Shown one piece after another: positions 12,301-26,064 of a stretch of DNA of 64,000 nt. Below the pieces are notes generated by a model. It ran no database searches and was not told the DNA's origin. It was given only the letters and a program-made list of their open reading frames with translations. Within the stretch, counting starts at the first letter, position 1, and every line of letters starts with the position of its first letter. The translations under genes were made by a program, and so were the position numbers. The DNA is taken from the NCBI GenBank assembly GCA_948099385.1, contig CANUEZ040000067.1, forward strand, positions 21,222,501-21,286,500, given 5' to 3'. This stretch comes from Fasciola hepatica. Lineage: Eukaryota > Platyhelminthes > Trematoda > Plagiorchiida > Fasciolidae.

Positions 12301-15300
12301 ACTCGAACCCGGGGTGAACGATTGTGAATCGAACACCTTAACCACAAGGCTATCCGGGTTGGCTCTCAACGGTTTGCTGAACATCTACACTACATGATAT
12401 AGCACCCTTCCGTCACTGGCTTTTGAACGGTAACAACCCGCTTCCCACACAGCGATCGACTCCTATGATGGATGACTTCTCTGTAGGGGCCTAAGTACAA
12501 CGAAGGCATTCCGTTATGAACAACCTACAGAGCTTGGTTATTATTTGCAATTGAGTAGTAGGAGATTAGATTTGTATATAATATGATTCATCATGCAGCT
12601 TGAACGCTCAACTCACCATTGAAAACGATGGAAGCACTGTACAGCTGTTTCATCCTTGTTGGGAATCGTCATCAGTGCACATCCACCGAGCCCCCACGGG
12701 GACTCGAACTCGGGGTGAACGATTGTGAATCGAACACCTTAACCACAAGGCTATCCGGGTTGGCTCTCAACGGTTTGCTGAACATCTACACTACATGATA
12801 TAGCACCCTTCCGTCACTGGCTTTTGAACGGTAACAACCCGCTTCCCACACAGCGATCGACTCCTATGATGGATGACGTCTCTGTAGGGGCCTAAGTACA
12901 ACGAAGGCATTCCGTTATGAACAACCTACAGAGCTTGGTTATTATTTGCAATTGAGTAGTAGGAGATTAGATTTGTATATAATATGATTCATCATGCAGC
13001 TTGAACGCTCAACTCACCATTGAAAACGATGGAAGCACTGTACAGCTGTTTCATCCTTGTTGGGAATCATCAGCAGTGCACATCCACCGAGCCCCCACGG
13101 GGACTCGAACTCGGAGTGAACGATTGTGAATCGAACACCTTAACCACAAGGCTATCCGGGTTGGCTCTCAACGGTTTGCTGAACATCTACACTACATGAT
13201 ATAGCACCCTTCCGTCACTGGCTTTTGAACGGTAACAACCCGCTTCCCACACAGCGACCGACTCCTATGATGGATGACGTCTCTGTAGGGGCCTAAGTAC
13301 AACGAAGGCATTCCGTTATGAACAACCTACAGAGCTTGGTTATTATTTGCAATTGAGTAGTAGGAGATTAGATTTGTATATAATATGATTCATCATGCAG
13401 CTTGAACGCTCAACTCACCATTGAAAACGATGGAAGCACTGTACAGCTGTTTCATCCTTGTTGGGAATCATCAGCAGTGCACATCCACCGAGCCCCCACG
13501 GGGACTCGAACCCGGGGTGAACGATTGTGAATCGAACACCTTAACCACAAGGCTATCCGGGTTGGCTCTCAACGGTTTGCTGAACATCTACACTACATGA
13601 TATAGCACCCTTCCGTCACTGGCTTTTGAACGGTAACAACCCGCTTCCCACACAGCGATCGACTCCTATGATGGATGACTTCTCTGTAGGGGCCTAAGTA
13701 CAACGAAGGCATTCCGTTATGAACAACCTACAGAGCTTGGTTATTATTTGCAATTGAGTAGTAGGAGATTAGATTTGTATATAATATGATTCATCATGCA
13801 GCTTGAACGCTCAACTCACCATTGAAAACGATGGAAGCACTGTACAGCTGTTTCATCCTTGTTGGGAATCATCAGCAGTGCACATCCACCGAGCCCCCAC
13901 GGGGACTCGAACTCGGGGTGAACGATTGTGAATCGAACACCTTAACCACAAGGCTATCCGGGTTGGCTCTCAACGGTTTGCTGAACATCTACACTACATG
14001 ATATAGCACCCTTCCGTCACTGGCTTTTGAACGGTAACAACCCGCTTCCCACACAGCGATCGACTCCTATGATGGATGACGTCTCTGTAGGGGCCTAAGT
14101 ACAACGAAGGCATTCCGTTATGAACAACCTACAGAGCTTGGTTATTATTTGCAATTGAGTAGTAGGAGATTAGATTTGTATATAATATGATTCATCATGC
14201 AGCTTGAACGCTCAACTCACCATTGAAAACGATGGAAGCACTGTTCAGCTGTTTCATCCTTGTTGGGAATCATCAGCAGTGCACATCCACCGAGCCCCCA
14301 CGGGGACTCGAACTCGGAGTGAACGATTGTGAATCGAACACCTTAACCACAAGGCTATCCGGGTTGGCTCTCAACGGTTTGCTGAACATCTACACTACAT
14401 GATATAGCACCCTTCCGTCACTGGCTTTTGAACGGTAACAACCCGCTTCCCACACAGCGACCGACTCCTATGATGGATGACGTCTCTGTAGGGGCCTAAG
14501 TACAACGAAGGCATTCCGTTATGAACAACCTACAGAGCTTGGTTATTATTTGCAATTGAGTAGTAGGAGATTAGATTTGTATATAATATGATTCATCATG
14601 CAGCTTGAACGCTCAACTCACCATTGAAAACGATGGAAGCACTGTACAGCTGTTTCATCCTTGTTGGGAATCATGAGCAGTGCACATCCACCGAGCCCCC
14701 ACGGGGACTCGAACTCGGAGTGAACGATTGTGAATCGAACACCTTAACCACAAGGCTATCCGGGTTGGCTCTCAACGGTTTGCTGAACATCTACACTACA
14801 TGATATAGCACCCTTCCGTCACTGGCTTTTGAACGGTAACAACCCGCTTCCCACACAGCGATCGACTCCTATGATGGATGACTTCTCTGTAGGGGCCTAA
14901 GTACAACGAAGGCATTCCGTTATGAACAACCTACAGAGCTTGGTTATTATTTGCAATTGAGTAGTAGGAGATTAGATTTGTATATAATATGATTCATCAT
15001 GCAGCTTGAACGCTCAACTCACCATTGAAAACGATGGAAGCACTGTTCAGCTGTTTCATCCTTGTTGGGAATCATCAGCAGTGCACATCCACCGAGCCCC
15101 CACGGGGACTCGAACCCGGGGTGAACGATTGTGAATCGAACACCTTAACCACAAGGCTATCCGGGTTGGCTCTCAACGGTTTGCTGAACATCTACACTAC
15201 ATGATATAGCACCCTTCCGTCACTGGCTTTTGAACGGTAACAACCCGCTTCCCACACAGCGATCGACTCCTATGATGGATGACGTCTCTGTAGGGGCCTA

Positions 15301-15639
15301 AGTACAACGAAGGCATTCCGTTATGAACAACCTACAGAGCTTGGTTATTATTTGCAATTGAGTAGTAGGAGATTAGATTTGTATATAATATGATTCATCA
15401 TGCAGCTTGAACGCTCAACTCACCATTGAAAACGATGGAAGCACTGTACAGCTGTTTCATCCTTGTTGGGAATCATCAGCAGTGCACATCCACCGAGCCC
15501 CCACGGGGACTCGAACCCGGGGTGAACGATTGTGAATCGAACACCTTAACCACAAGGCTATCCGGGTTGGCTCTCAACGGTTTGCTGAACATCTACACTA
15601 CATGATATAGCACCCTTCCGTCACTGGCTTTTGAACGGT

Positions 15640-18600
15640 AACAACCCGCTTCCCACACAGCGATCGACTCCTATGATGGATGACTTCTCTGTAGGGGCCT
15701 AAGTACAACGAAGGCATTCCGTTATGAACAACCTACAGAGCTTGGTTATTATTTGCAATTGAGTAGTAGGTGATTAGATTTGTATATAATATGATTCATC
15801 ATGCAGCTTGAACGCTCAACTCACCATTGAAAACGATGGAAGCACTGTACAGCTGTTTCATCCTTGTTGGGAATCATCAGCAGTGCACATCCACCGAGCC
15901 CCCACGGGGACTCGAACTCGGAGTGAACGATTGTGAATCGAACACCTTAACCACAAGGCTATCCGGGTTGGCTCTCAACGGTTTGCTGAACATCTACACT
16001 ACATGATATAGCACCCTTCCGTCACTGGCTTTTGAACGGTAACAACCCGCTTCCCACACAGCGACCGACTCCTATGATGGATGACGTCTCTGTAGGGGCC
16101 TAAGTACAACGAAGGCATTCCGTTATGAACAACCTACAGAGCTTGGTTATTATTTGCAATTGAGTAGTAGGAGATTAGATTTGTATATAATATGATTCAT
16201 CATGCAGCTTGAACGCTCAACTCACCATTGAAAACGATGGAAGCACTGTACAGCTGTTTCATCCTTGTTGGGAATCGTCATCAGTGCACATCCACCGAGC
16301 CCCCACGGGGACTCGAACTCGGGGTGAACGATTGTGAATCGAACACCTTAACCACAAGGCTATCCGGGTTGGCTCTCAACGGTTTGCTGAACATCTATAC
16401 TACATGATATAGCACCCTTCCGTCACTGGCTTTTGAACGGTAACAACCCGCTTCCCACACAGCGATCGACTCCTATGATGAATGACTTCTCTGTAGGGGC
16501 CTAAGTACAACGAAGGCATTCCGTTATGAACAACCTACAGAGCTTGGTTATTATTTGCAATTGAGTAGTAGGAGATTAGATTTGTATATAATATGATTCA
16601 TCATGCAGCTTGAACGCTCAACTCACCATTGAAAACGATGGAAGCACTGTACAGCTGTTTCATCCTTGTTGGGAATCATCAGCAGTGCACATCCACCGAA
16701 CCTCCACGGGGACTCGAACCCGGGGTGAACGATTGTGAATTGAACACCTTAACCACAAGGCTATCCGGGTTGGCTCTCAACGGTTTGCTGAACATCTACA
16801 CTACATGATATAGCACCCTTCCGTCACTGGCTTTTGAACGGTAACAACCCGCTTCCCACACAGCGATCGACTCCTATGATGGATGACTTCTCTGTAGGGG
16901 CCTAAGTACAACGAAGGCATTCCGTTATGAACAACCTACAGAGCTTGGTTATTATTTGCAATTGAGTAGTAGGAGATTAGATTTGTATATAATATGATTC
17001 ATCATGCAGCTTGAACGCTCAACTCACCATTGAAAACGATGGAAGCACTGTTCAGCTGTTTCATCCTTGTTGGGAATCATCAGCAGTGCACATCCACCGA
17101 GCCCCCACGGGGACTCGAACCCGGGGTGAACGATTGTGAATCGATCACCTTAACCACAAGGCTATCCGGGTTGGCTCTCAACGGTTTGCTGAACATCTAC
17201 ACTACATGATATAGCACCCTTCCGTCACTGGCTTTTGAACGGTAACAACCCGCTTCCCACACAGCGATCGACTCCTATGATGAATGACTTCTCTGTAGGG
17301 GCCTAAGTACAACGAAGGCATTCCGTTATGAACAACCTACAGAGCTTGGTTATTATTTGCAATTGAGTAGTAGGAGATTAGATTTGTATATAATATGATT
17401 CATCATGCAGCTTGAACGCTCAACTCACCATTGAAAACGATGGAAGCACTGTACAGCTGTTTCATCCTTGTTGGGAATCATCAGCAGTGCACATCCACCG
17501 AGCCCCCACGGGGACTCGAACTCGGAGTGAACGATTGTGAATCGAACACCTTAACCACAAGGCTATCCGGGTTGGCTCTCAACGGTTTGCTGAACATCAA
17601 CACTACATGATATAGCACCCTTCCGTCACTGGCTTTTAAACGGTAACAACCCGCTTCCCACACAGCGATCGACTCCTATGATGGATGACTTCTCTGTAGG
17701 GGCCTAAGTACAACGAAGGCATTCCATTATGAACAACCTACAGAGCTTGGTTATTATTTGCAATTGAGTAGTAGGAGATTAGATTTGTATATAATATGAT
17801 TCATCATGCAGCTTGAACGCTCAACTCACCATTGAAAACGATGGAAGCACTGTACAGCTGTTTCATCCTTGTTGGGAATCATCAGCAGTGCACATCCACC
17901 GAGCCTCCACGGGGACTCGAACTCGGGGTGAACGATTGTGAATCGAACACCTTAACCACAAGGCTATCCGGGTTGGCTCTCAACGGTTTGCTGAACATCT
18001 ACACTACATGATATAGCACCCTTCCGTCACTGGCTTTTGAACGGTAACAACCCGCTTCCCACACAGCGATCGACTCCTATGATGGATGACGTCTCTGTAG
18101 GGGCCTAAGTACAACGAAGGCATTCCGTTATGAACAACCTACAGAGCTTGGTTATTATTTGCAATTGAGTAGTAGGAGATTAGATTTGTATATAATATGA
18201 TTCATCATGCAGCTTGAACGCTCAACTCACCATTGAAAACGATGGAAGCACTGTACAGCTGTTTCATCCTTGTTGGGAATCATCAGCAGTGCACATCCAC
18301 CGAGCCCCCACGGGGACTCGAACCCGGGGTGAACGATTGTGAATCGAACACCTTAACCACAAGGCTATCCGGGTTGGCTCTCAACGGTTTGCTGAACATC
18401 TACACTACATGATATAGCACCCTTCCGTCACTGGCTTTTGAACGGTAACAACCCGCTTCCCACACAGCGATCGACTCCTATGATGGATGACTTCTCTGTA
18501 GGGGCCTAAGTACAACGAAGGCATTCCGTTATGAACAACCTACAGAGCTTGGTTATTATTTGCAATTGAGTAGTAGGTGATTAGATTTGTATATAATATG

Positions 18601-21600
18601 ATTCATCATGCAGCTTGAACGCTCAACTCACCATTGAAAACGATGGAAGCACTGTACAGCTGTTTCATCCTTGTTGGGAATCATCAGCAGTGCACATCCA
18701 CCGAGCCCCCACGGGGACTCGAACTCGGAGTGAACGATTGTGAATCGAACACCTTAACCACAAGGCTATCCGGGTTGGCTCTCAACGGTTTGCTGAACAT
18801 CTACACTACATGATATAGCACCCTTCCGTCACTGGCTTTTGAACGGTAACAACCCGCTTCCCACACAGCGACCGACTCCTATGATGGATGACGTCTCTGT
18901 AGGGGCCTAAGTACAACGAAGGCATTCCGTTATGAACAACCTACAGAGCTTGGTTATTATTTGCAATTGAGTAGTAGGAGATTAGATTTGTATATAATAT
19001 GATTCATCATGCAGCTTGAACGCTCAACTCACCATTGAAAACGATGGAAGCACTGTACAGCTGTTTCATCCTTGTTGGGAATCGTCATCAGTGCACATCC
19101 ACCGAGCCCCCACGGGGACTCGAACTCGGGGTGAACGATTGTGAATCGAACACCTTAACCACAAGGCTATCCGGGTTGGCTCTCAACGGTTTGCTGAACA
19201 TCTACACTACATGATATAGCACCCTTCCGTCACTGGCTTTTGAACGGTAACAACCCGCTTCCCACACAGCGATCGACTCCTATGATGGATGACTTCTCTG
19301 TAGGGGCCTAAGTACAACGAAGGCATTCCGTTATGAACAACCTACAGAGCTTGGTTATTATTTGCAATTGAGTAGTAGGTGATTAGATTTGTATATAATA
19401 TGATTCATCATGCAGCTTGAACGCTCAACTCACCATTGAAAACGATGGAAGCACTGTACAGCTGTTTCATCCTTGTTGGGAATCATCATCAGTGCACATC
19501 CACCGAGCCCCCACGGGGACTCGAACTCGGGGTGAACGATTGTGAATCGAACACCTTAACCACAAGGCTATCCGGGTTGGCTCTCAACGGTTTGCTGAAC
19601 ATCTACACTACATGATATAGCACCCTTCCGTCACTGGCTTTTGAACGGTAACAACCCGCTTCCCACACAGCGATCGACTCCTATGATGAATGACTTCTCT
19701 GTAGGGGCCTAAGTACAACGAAGGCATTCCGTTATGAACAACCTACAGAGCTTGGTTATTATTTGCAATTGAGTAGTAGGAGATTAGATTTGTATATAAT
19801 ATGATTCATCATGCAGCTTGAACGCTCAACTCACCATTGAAAACGATGGAAGCACTGTACAGCTGTTTCATCCTTGTTGGGAATCATCAGCAGTGCACAT
19901 CCACCGAACCTCCACGGGGACTCGAACCCGGGGTGAACGATTGTGAATCGAACACCTTAACCACAAGGCTATCCGGGTTGGCTCTCAACGGTTTGCTGAA
20001 CATCTACACTACATGATATAGCACCCTTCCGTCACTGGCTTTTGAACGGTAACAACCCGCTTCCCACACAGCGATCGACTCCTATGATGGATGACTTCTC
20101 TGTAGGGGCCTAAGTACAACGAAGGCATTCCGTTATGAACAACCTACAGAGCTTGGTTATTATTTGCAATTGAGTAGTACGAGATTAGATTTGTATATAA
20201 TATGATTCATCATGCAGCTTGAACGCTGAACTCACCATTGAAAACGATGGAAGCACTGTACAGCTGTTTCATCCTTGTTGGGAATCATGAGCAGTGCACA
20301 TCCACCGAGCCCCCACGGGGACTCGAACTCGGAGTGAACGATTGTGAATCGAACACCTTAACCACAAGGCTATCCGGGTTGGCTCTCAACGGTTTGCTGA
20401 ACATCTACACTACATGATATAGCACCCTTCCGTCACTGGCTTTTGAACGGTAACAACCCGCTTCCCACACAGCGACCGACTCCTATGATGGATGACGTCT
20501 CTGTAGGGGCTGAGTACAACGAAGGCATTCCGTTATGAACAACCTACAGAGCTTGGTTATTATTTGCAATTGAGTAGTAGGAGATTAGATTTGTATATAA
20601 TATGATTCATCATGCAGCTTGAACGCTCAACTCACCATTGAAAACGATGGAAGCACTGTACAGCTGTTTCATCCTTGTTGGGAATCGTCATCAGTGCACA
20701 TCCACCGAGCCCCCACGGGGACTCGAACTCGGGGTGAACGATTGTGAATCGAACACCTTAACCACAAGGCTATCCGGGTTGGCTCTCAACGGTTTGCTGA
20801 ACATCTACACTACATGATATAGCACCCTTCCGTCACTGGCTTTTGAACGGTAACAACCCGCTTCCCACACAGCGATCGACTCCTATGATGGATGACTTCT
20901 CTGTAGGGGCCTAAGTACAACGAAGGCATTCCGTTATGAACAACCTACAGAGCTTGGTTATTATTTGCAATTGAGTAGTAGGTGATTAGATTTGTATATA
21001 ATATGATTCATCATGCAGCTTGAACGCTCAACTCACCATTGAAAACGATGGAAGCACTGTACAGCTGTTTCATCCTTGTTGGGAATCATCAGCAGTGCAC
21101 ATCCACCGAACCTCCACGGGGACTCGAACTCGGAGTGAACGATTGTGAATCGAACACCTTAACCACAAGGCTATCCGGGTTGGCTCTCAACGGTTTGCTG
21201 AACATCTACACTACATGATATAGCACCCTTCCGTCACTGGCTTTTGAACGGTAACAACCCGCTTCCCACACAGCGACCGACTCCTATGATGGATGACGTC
21301 TCTGTAGGGGCCTAAGTACAACGAAGGCATTCCGTTATGAACAACCTACAGAGCTTGGTTATTATTTGCAATTGAGTAGTAGGAGATTAGATTTGTATAT
21401 AATATGATTCATCATGCAGCTTGAACGCTCAACTCACCATTGAAAACGATGGAAGCACTGTACAGCTGTTTCATCCTTGTTGGGAATCGTCATCAGTGCA
21501 CATCCACCGAGCCCCCACGGGGACTCGAACTCGGGGTGAACGATTGTGAATCGAACACCTTAACCACAAGGCTATCCGGGTTGGCTCTCAACGGTTTGCT

Positions 21601-24600
21601 GAACATCTACACTACATGATATAGCACCCTTCCGTCACTGGCTTTTGAACGGTAACAACCCGCTTCCCACACAGCGATCGACTCCTATGATGGATGACTT
21701 CTCTGTAGGGGCCTAAGTACAACGAAGGCATTCCGTTATGAACAACCTACAGAGCTTGGTTATTATTTGCAATTGAGTAGTAGGTGATTAGATTTGTATA
21801 TAATATGATTCATCATGCAGCTTGAACGCTCAACTCACCATTGAAAACGATGGAAGCACTGTACAGCTGTTTCATCCTTGTTGGGAATCATCAGCAGTGC
21901 ACATCCACCGAGCCCCCACGGGGACTCGAACTCGGAGTGAACGATTGTGAATCGAACACCTTAACCACAAGGCTATCCGGGTTGGCTCTCAACGGTTTGC
22001 TGAACATCTACACTACATGATATAGCACCCTTCCGTCACTGGCTTTTGAACGGTAACAACCCGCTTCCCACACAGCGACCGACTCCTATGATGGATGACG
22101 TCTCTGTAGGGGCCTAAGTACAACGAAGGCATTCCGTTATGAACAACCTACAGAGCTTGGTTATTATTTGCAATTGAGTAGTAGGAGATTAGATTTGTAT
22201 ATAATATGATTCATCATGCAGCTTGAACGCTCAACTCACCATTGAAAACGATGGAAGCACTGTACAGCTGTTTCATCCTTGTTGGGAATCATCATCAGTG
22301 CACATCCACCGAGCCCCCACGGGGACTCGAACTCGGGGTGAACGATTGTGAATCGAACACCTTAACCACAAGGCTATCCGGGTTGGCTCTCAACGGTTTG
22401 CTGAACATCTACACTACATGATATAGCACCCTTCCGTCACTGGCTTTTGAACGGTAACAACCCGCTTCCCACACAGCGATCGACTCTTATGATGGATGAC
22501 TTCTCTGTAGGGGCCTAAGTACAACGAAGGCATTCCGTTATGAACAACCTACAGAGCTTGGTTATTATTTGCAATTGAGTAGTAGGAGATTAGATTTGTA
22601 TATAATATGATTCATGATGCAGCTTGAACGCTCAACTCACCATTGAAAACGATGGAAGCACTGTACAGCTGTTTCATCCTTGTTGGGAATCATCAGCAGT
22701 GCACATCCACCGAACCTCCACGGGGACTCGAACCCGGGGTGAACGATTGTGAATCGAACACCTTAACCACAAGGCTATCCGGGTTGGCTCTCAACGGTTT
22801 GCTGAACATCTACACTACATGATATAGCACCCTTCCGTCACTGGCTTTTGAACGGTAACAACCCGCTTCCCACACAGCGATCGACTCCTATGATGGATGA
22901 CTTCTCTGTAGGGGCCTAAGTACAACGAAGGCATTCCGTTATGAACAACCTACAGAGCTTGGTTATTATTTGCAATTGAGTAGTAGGTGATTAGATTTGT
23001 ATATAATATGATTCATCATGCAGCTTGAACGCTCAACTCACCATTGAAAACGATGGAAGCACTGTACAGCTGTTTCATCCTTGTTGGGAATCATCAGCAG
23101 TGCACATCCACCGAGCCCCCACGGGGACTCGAACTCGGAGTGAACGATTGTGAATCGAACACCTTAACCACAAGGCTATCCGGGTTGGCTCTCAACGGTT
23201 TGCTGAACATCTACACTACATGATATAGCACCCTTCCGTCACTGGCTTTTGAACGGTAACAACCCGCTTCCCACACAGCGACCGACTCCTATGATGGATG
23301 ACGTCTCTGTAGGGGCCTAAGTACAACGAAGGCATTCCGTTATGAACAACCTACAGAGCTTGGTTATTATTTGCAATTGAGTAGTAGGAGATTAGATTTG
23401 TATATAATATGATTCATCATGCAGCTTGAACGCTCAACTCACCATTGAAAACGATGGAAGCACTGTACAGCTGTTTCATCCTTGTTGGGAATCGTCATCA
23501 GTGCACATCCACCGAGCCCCCACGGGGACTCGAACTCGGGGTGAACGATTGTGAATCGAACACCTTAACCACAAGGCTATCCGGGTTGGCTCTCAACGGT
23601 TTGCTGAACATCTACACTACATGATATAGCACCCTTCCGTCACTGGCTTTTGAACGGTAACAACCCGCTTCCCACACAGCGATCGACTCCTATGATGAAT
23701 GACTTCTCTGTAGGGGCCTAAGTACAACGAAGGCATTCCGTTATGAACAACCTACAGAGCTTGGTTATTATTTGCAATTGAGTAGTAGGAGATTAGATTT
23801 GTATATAATATGATTCATCATGCAGCTTGAACGCTCAACTCACCATTGAAAACGATGGAAGCACTGTACAGCTGTTTCATCCTTGTTGGGAATCATCAGC
23901 AGTGCACATCCACCGAGCCCCCACGGGGACTCGAACTCGGGGTGAACGATTGTGAATCGAACACCTTAACCACAAGGCTATCCGGGTTGGCTCTCAACGG
24001 TTTGCTGAACATCTACACTACATGATATAGCACCCTTCCGTCACTGGCTTTTGAACGGTAACAACCCGCTTCCCACACAGCGATCGACTCCTATGATGGA
24101 TGACTTCTCTGTAGGGGCCTAAGTACAACGAAGGCATTCCGTTATGAACAACCTACAGAGCTTGGTTATTATTTGCAATTGAGTAGTACGAGATTAGATT
24201 TGTATATAATATGATTCATCATGCAGCTTGAACGCTCAACTCACCACTGAAAACGATGGAAGCACTGTACAGCTGTTTCATCCTTGTTGGGAATCATCAG
24301 CAGTGCACATCCACCGAGCCCCCACGGGGACTCGAACTCGGAGTGAACGATTGTGAATCGAACACCTTAACCACAAGGCTATCCGGGTTGGCTCTCAACG
24401 GTTTGCTGAACATCTACACTACATGATATAGCACCCTTCCGTCACTGGCTTTTGAACGGTAACAACCCGCTTCCCACACAGCGACCGACTCCTATGATGG
24501 ATGACGTCTCTGTAGGGGCCTAAGTACAACGAAGGCATTCCGTTATGAACAACCTACAGAGCTTGGTTATTATTTGCAATTGAGTAGTAGGAGATTAGAT

Positions 24601-26064
24601 TTGTATAGATTATGATTCATCATGCAGCTTGAACGCTCAACTCACCATTGAAAACGATGGAAGCACTGTACAGCTGTTTCATCCTTGTTGGGAATCATCA
24701 GCAGTGCACATCCACCGAACCTCCACGGGGACTCGAACCCGGGGTGAACGATTGTGAATCGAACACCTTAACCACAAGGCTATCCGGGTTGGCTCTCAAC
24801 GGTTTGCTGAACATCTACACTACATGATATAGCACCCTTCCGTCACTGGCTTTTGAACGGTAACAACCCGCTTCCCACACAGCGATCGACTCCTATGATG
24901 GATGACTTCTCTGTAGGGGCCTAAGTACAACGAAGGCATTCCGTTATGAACAACCTACAGAGCTTGGTTATTATTTGCAATTGAGTAGTAGGTGATTAGA
25001 TTTGTATATAATATGATTCATCATGCAGCTTGAACGCTCAACTCACCACTGAAAACGATGGAAGCACTGTACAGCTGTTTCATCCTTGTTGGGAATCATC
25101 AGCAGTGCACATCCACCGAGCCCCCACGGGGACTCGAACTCGGAGTGAACGATTGTGAATCGAACACCTTAACCACAAGGCTATCCGGGTTGGCTCTCAA
25201 CGGTTTGCTGAACATCTACACTGCATGATATAGCACCCTTCCGTCACTGGCTTTTGAACGGTAACAACCCGCTTCCCACACAGCGACCGACTCCTATGAT
25301 GGATGACGTCTCTGTAGGGGCCTAAGTACAACGAAGGCATTCCGTTATGAACAACCTACAGAGCTTGCTTATTATTTGCAATTGAGTAGTAGGAGATTAG
25401 ATTTGTATATAATATGATTCATCATGCAGCTTGAACGCTCAACTCACCATTGAAAACGATGGAAGCACTGTACAGCTGTTTCATCCTTGTTGGGAATCGT
25501 CATCAGTGCACATCCACCGAGCCCCCACGGGGACTCGAACTCGGGGTGAACGATTGTGAATCGAACACCTTAACCACAAGGCTATCCGGGTTGGCTCTCA
25601 ACGGTTTGCTGAACATCTACACTACATGATATAGCACCCTTCCGTCACTGGCTTTTGAACGGTAACAACCCGCTTCCCACACAGCGATCGACTCCTATGA
25701 TGAATGTCTTCTCTGTAGGGGCCTAAGTACAACGAAGGCATTCCGTTATGAACAACCTACAGAGCTTGGTTATTATTTGCAATTGAGTAGTAGGAGATTA
25801 GATTTGTATATAATATGATTCATCATGCAGCTTGAACGCTCAACTCACCATTGAAAACGATGGAAGCACTGTACAGCTGTTTCATCCTTGTTGGGAATCA
25901 TCAGCAGTGCACATCCACCGAACCTCCACGGGGACTCGAACCCGGGGTGAACGATTGTGAATCGAACACCTTAACCACAAGGCTATCCGGGTTGGCTCTC
26001 AACGGTTTGCTGAACATCTACACTACATGATATAGCACCCTTCCGTCACTGGCTTTTGAACGGT
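15640..26064. repeat. Higher-order repeat zone of 2-3 units
   Basis: Copies k=39-64 fall into recurring types. Type 1 carries TAGGTGATT and/or CGGAGTG. Type 2, following it, carries GCGACCGAC, GATGACGTC and usually the core-disabling CGTCATCAG. Type 3, where present, carries GATGAATG and CGAACCTCC. Type 1-2 pairs start at k=39, 46, 50, 52, 54, 57, 60 and 62; type 3-like copies follow at k=41, 49, 59 and 64. The repeating block is therefore 802 or 1203 bp. The same marker order also occurs singly earlier, for example k=3-4 and k=32-33. This implies amplification of multi-unit blocks rather than single units. Confidence 0.8.
20452..20851 (-). repeat. Unit k=51, 400 bp, 1-bp deletion
   Basis: GGGGCCTAAG is reduced to GGGGCTGAG near 20508-20513: one base lost and one substitution. 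The change lies in the loop side of the 9-bp inverted repeat and leaves its stem intact. The hammerhead in this copy carries the CGTCATCAG core variant, so it is predicted inactive. All later unit starts shift by one. Confidence 0.9.
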
